Source: Phycisphaerae bacterium (GTDB lineage Bacteria > Planctomycetota > Phycisphaerae > WQYP01). Taken from it: a stretch of DNA of 6,261 bases. The DNA lies in NCBI GenBank assembly GCA_013044065.1, contig JABEVA010000108.1, positions 1 to 6,261 of the forward strand. Reading direction: 5' to 3'. How positions within the stretch are numbered: position 1 is the first letter of the stretch; each line of letters starts with the position of its first letter. The notes beneath the pieces are model-generated. The model saw nothing but the letters and a program-made list of their open reading frames with translations. It was not told where the DNA came from and made no database searches. This document shows positions 5,431 through 6,261 of this stretch, in pieces. The translations under genes and the position numbers were made by a program.

Positions 5431-5571
5431 TCAATCACCCAATCGGTGCTGCAACCAACCACCTGTCGAATGCGCAATAGTGGCCGCCTCCTCGGCCGTT
5501 TGTTCGATCGCACCCGCAAACCCTTCCAGGATATTGTCTTTGGCTTGGTTATAGCGCCCGTGGCATGCACA
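5431..5571 (-). other. In-frame 46-codon continuation of the RHS reading frame beyond its TAG
   Basis: Directly after the TAG (5572-5574) the same frame reads CACHGRYNQAKDNILEGF, then an Ala/Glu-rich helix-like stretch (AIEQTAEEAATIAHS), then GGWLQHRLGD, and stops at TGA (5431-5433). This looks more like protein than either other minus-strand frame over the same bases. It may be the lost C-terminal tail of the RHS protein, made only by readthrough or in strains without the stop. Confidence 0.5.
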
Positions 5572-6261
5572 CTACCCCGCGCAGTAGGCTTCGACATCCG
5601 CGAGGATCAGACCATATGTAATCTGGATTGGCACGGCGATGCGTCCGATAGCTCTGAGAGCGCTGCGCGGACCCGCCCGAAGCGCCGCCGATAAGGCACT
5701 TGGCATTGTCATGAAATCGGACTGGCCACCAAAGAGTCTCACCGTCTTGCGGATGGCTTGCGCCAACTGCTGGCTCCCCATCCGATCTGCCACGGCAGCC
5801 AACCACGCCTTCGGCAGGGGTACGGCTGCAAGAGCCAGCACCAACTTGCCTACGAGAAGGTTCATAGGGTCGTTGCCGGAAACACAGTCTGAAAGGCATC
5901 GTATGTAGTTCCAGAAGCCCAGGCCGTCCGGGTCAAGCTGAATTGTGGGCATGCCGTAAACGTATTCAAACAAGTTTGTGCCAACCATGTAGCCGATGGG
6001 ATCCCTTTGAATCCACCGGCCAAGGGGCGGGTTGTACGTGCGGTTACGCACATAATAAAGTTGCGTCTCCGCATCGTAGCGATAACCGCAGAAGATAATT
6101 TCATTCGCGCCATAATTTGATTGCAAATCATCATCGGTGAACCAAACGCCATCCGTCCCCGGGCCTGTGAATATGATCGTGTTGCCATACGCATCCGTAT
6201 CATAGGCTTCAACAATGCCGCCACTGGAATTGGTCAATGCCACCGCGCGGTAGAGCAAGTC
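5572..6261 (-). CDS. RHS repeat-associated core protein, C-terminal fragment with variable tip domain
   Basis: The gene runs off the right edge. The visible 229 codons begin in RHS/YD-repeat sequence (LLYRAVALTNSSGGIVEAYD), followed by the RHS-associated core: GYRYDAETQLYYVRNRTYN (59-77), LGRWIQRDPIGY (80-91), NLFEYVYG (96-103) and LDPDGLG (109-115). The core in such proteins ends in a shell that encloses a C-terminal toxin or effector. After DPDGLG comes a 114-residue domain with CLSDC (122-126), a hydrophobic segment (LLVGKLVLALAAVPLPKAWL, 135-154), and a second hydrophobic stretch IAVPIQITYGLILA before the end at YCAG and TAG. I recognise no catalytic motif in it. RHS proteins are large surface or secreted proteins used in contact-dependent competition. 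The TAG may be premature (see 5431-5571). The apparent start at 6258 is an in-frame Leu codon, not a true start. Confidence 0.88.
   Translation of the reverse strand, partial: DLLYRAVALTNSSGGIVEAYDTDAYGNTIIFTGPGTDGVWFTDDDLQSNYGANEIIFCGYRYDAETQLYYVRNRTYNPPLGRWIQRDPIGYMVGTNLFEYVYGMPTIQLDPDGLGFWNYIRCLSDCVSGNDPMNLLVGKLVLALAAVPLPKAWLAAVADRMGSQQLAQAIRKTVRLFGGQSDFMTMPSALSAALRAGPRSALRAIGRIAVPIQITYGLILADVEAYCAG

Noticed and set aside
5397..5597. Minus-strand 66-aa frame between the RHS gene and the next gene
   Set aside because: It overlaps the RHS end in another frame and has a very Arg/Lys/Pro-rich translation. The RHS-frame continuation over the same bases is more protein-like.

Overview
The window is a GC-rich bacterial chromosomal segment. 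Two things suggest Planctomycetota, with Phycisphaerae-like as best guess and Verrucomicrobiota as the alternative: the style of the RHS core at the right edge (YYVRNRTYNPPLGRW then IQRDPIGY), and the mix of sugar-acid genes, an RHS gene, small dispersed inverted-repeat elements and a four-helix-bundle gene. This is family-level recollection, not a search result.

Layout. Positions 1-394 hold no convincing gene, but contain a complete 183-bp MITE-like element (119-301) with 21-bp terminal inverted repeats and flanking TAA. Positions 395-3493 carry three minus-strand genes in the order methyltransferase (TehB-like class I SAM family), uronate-isomerase-family protein (UxaC-like amidohydrolase fold), then NAD-dependent D-2-hydroxyacid dehydrogenase. 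The last two are 42 bp apart and look like a small sugar-acid catabolic unit. Divergently on the plus strand (about 3631-4260) lies a two-TM bacterial PH-domain membrane protein.

Positions 4264-4366 repeat the left 100 bp of the MITE. Where that homology stops, a 486-bp cassette begins (4358-4843). It consists of a 35-nt inverted repeat (32/35 complementary), a minus-strand S23/IVS-type four-helix-bundle protein gene, and the matching inverted repeat. This is the layout of 23S rRNA intervening sequences, but here it sits in what would be the apical loop of a MITE hairpin rather than in rRNA. I regard it as the most interesting item in the window.

The right side (4933-6261, minus strand) is the 3' end of an RHS-repeat gene with a variable C-terminal domain, followed by a 156-aa unrecognised gene placed where an immunity gene would sit. 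The RHS frame ends at a TAG, but the same frame continues with 46 protein-like codons to a TGA. That suggests recent truncation, readthrough or a sequencing error.

Three genes here (methyltransferase, PH protein, four-helix-bundle protein) have a TAnnnT hexamer exactly 6 nt before ATG and no Shine-Dalgarno sequence, which suggests leaderless transcripts. The dehydrogenase, isomerase and post-RHS gene have clear Shine-Dalgarno sequences instead.
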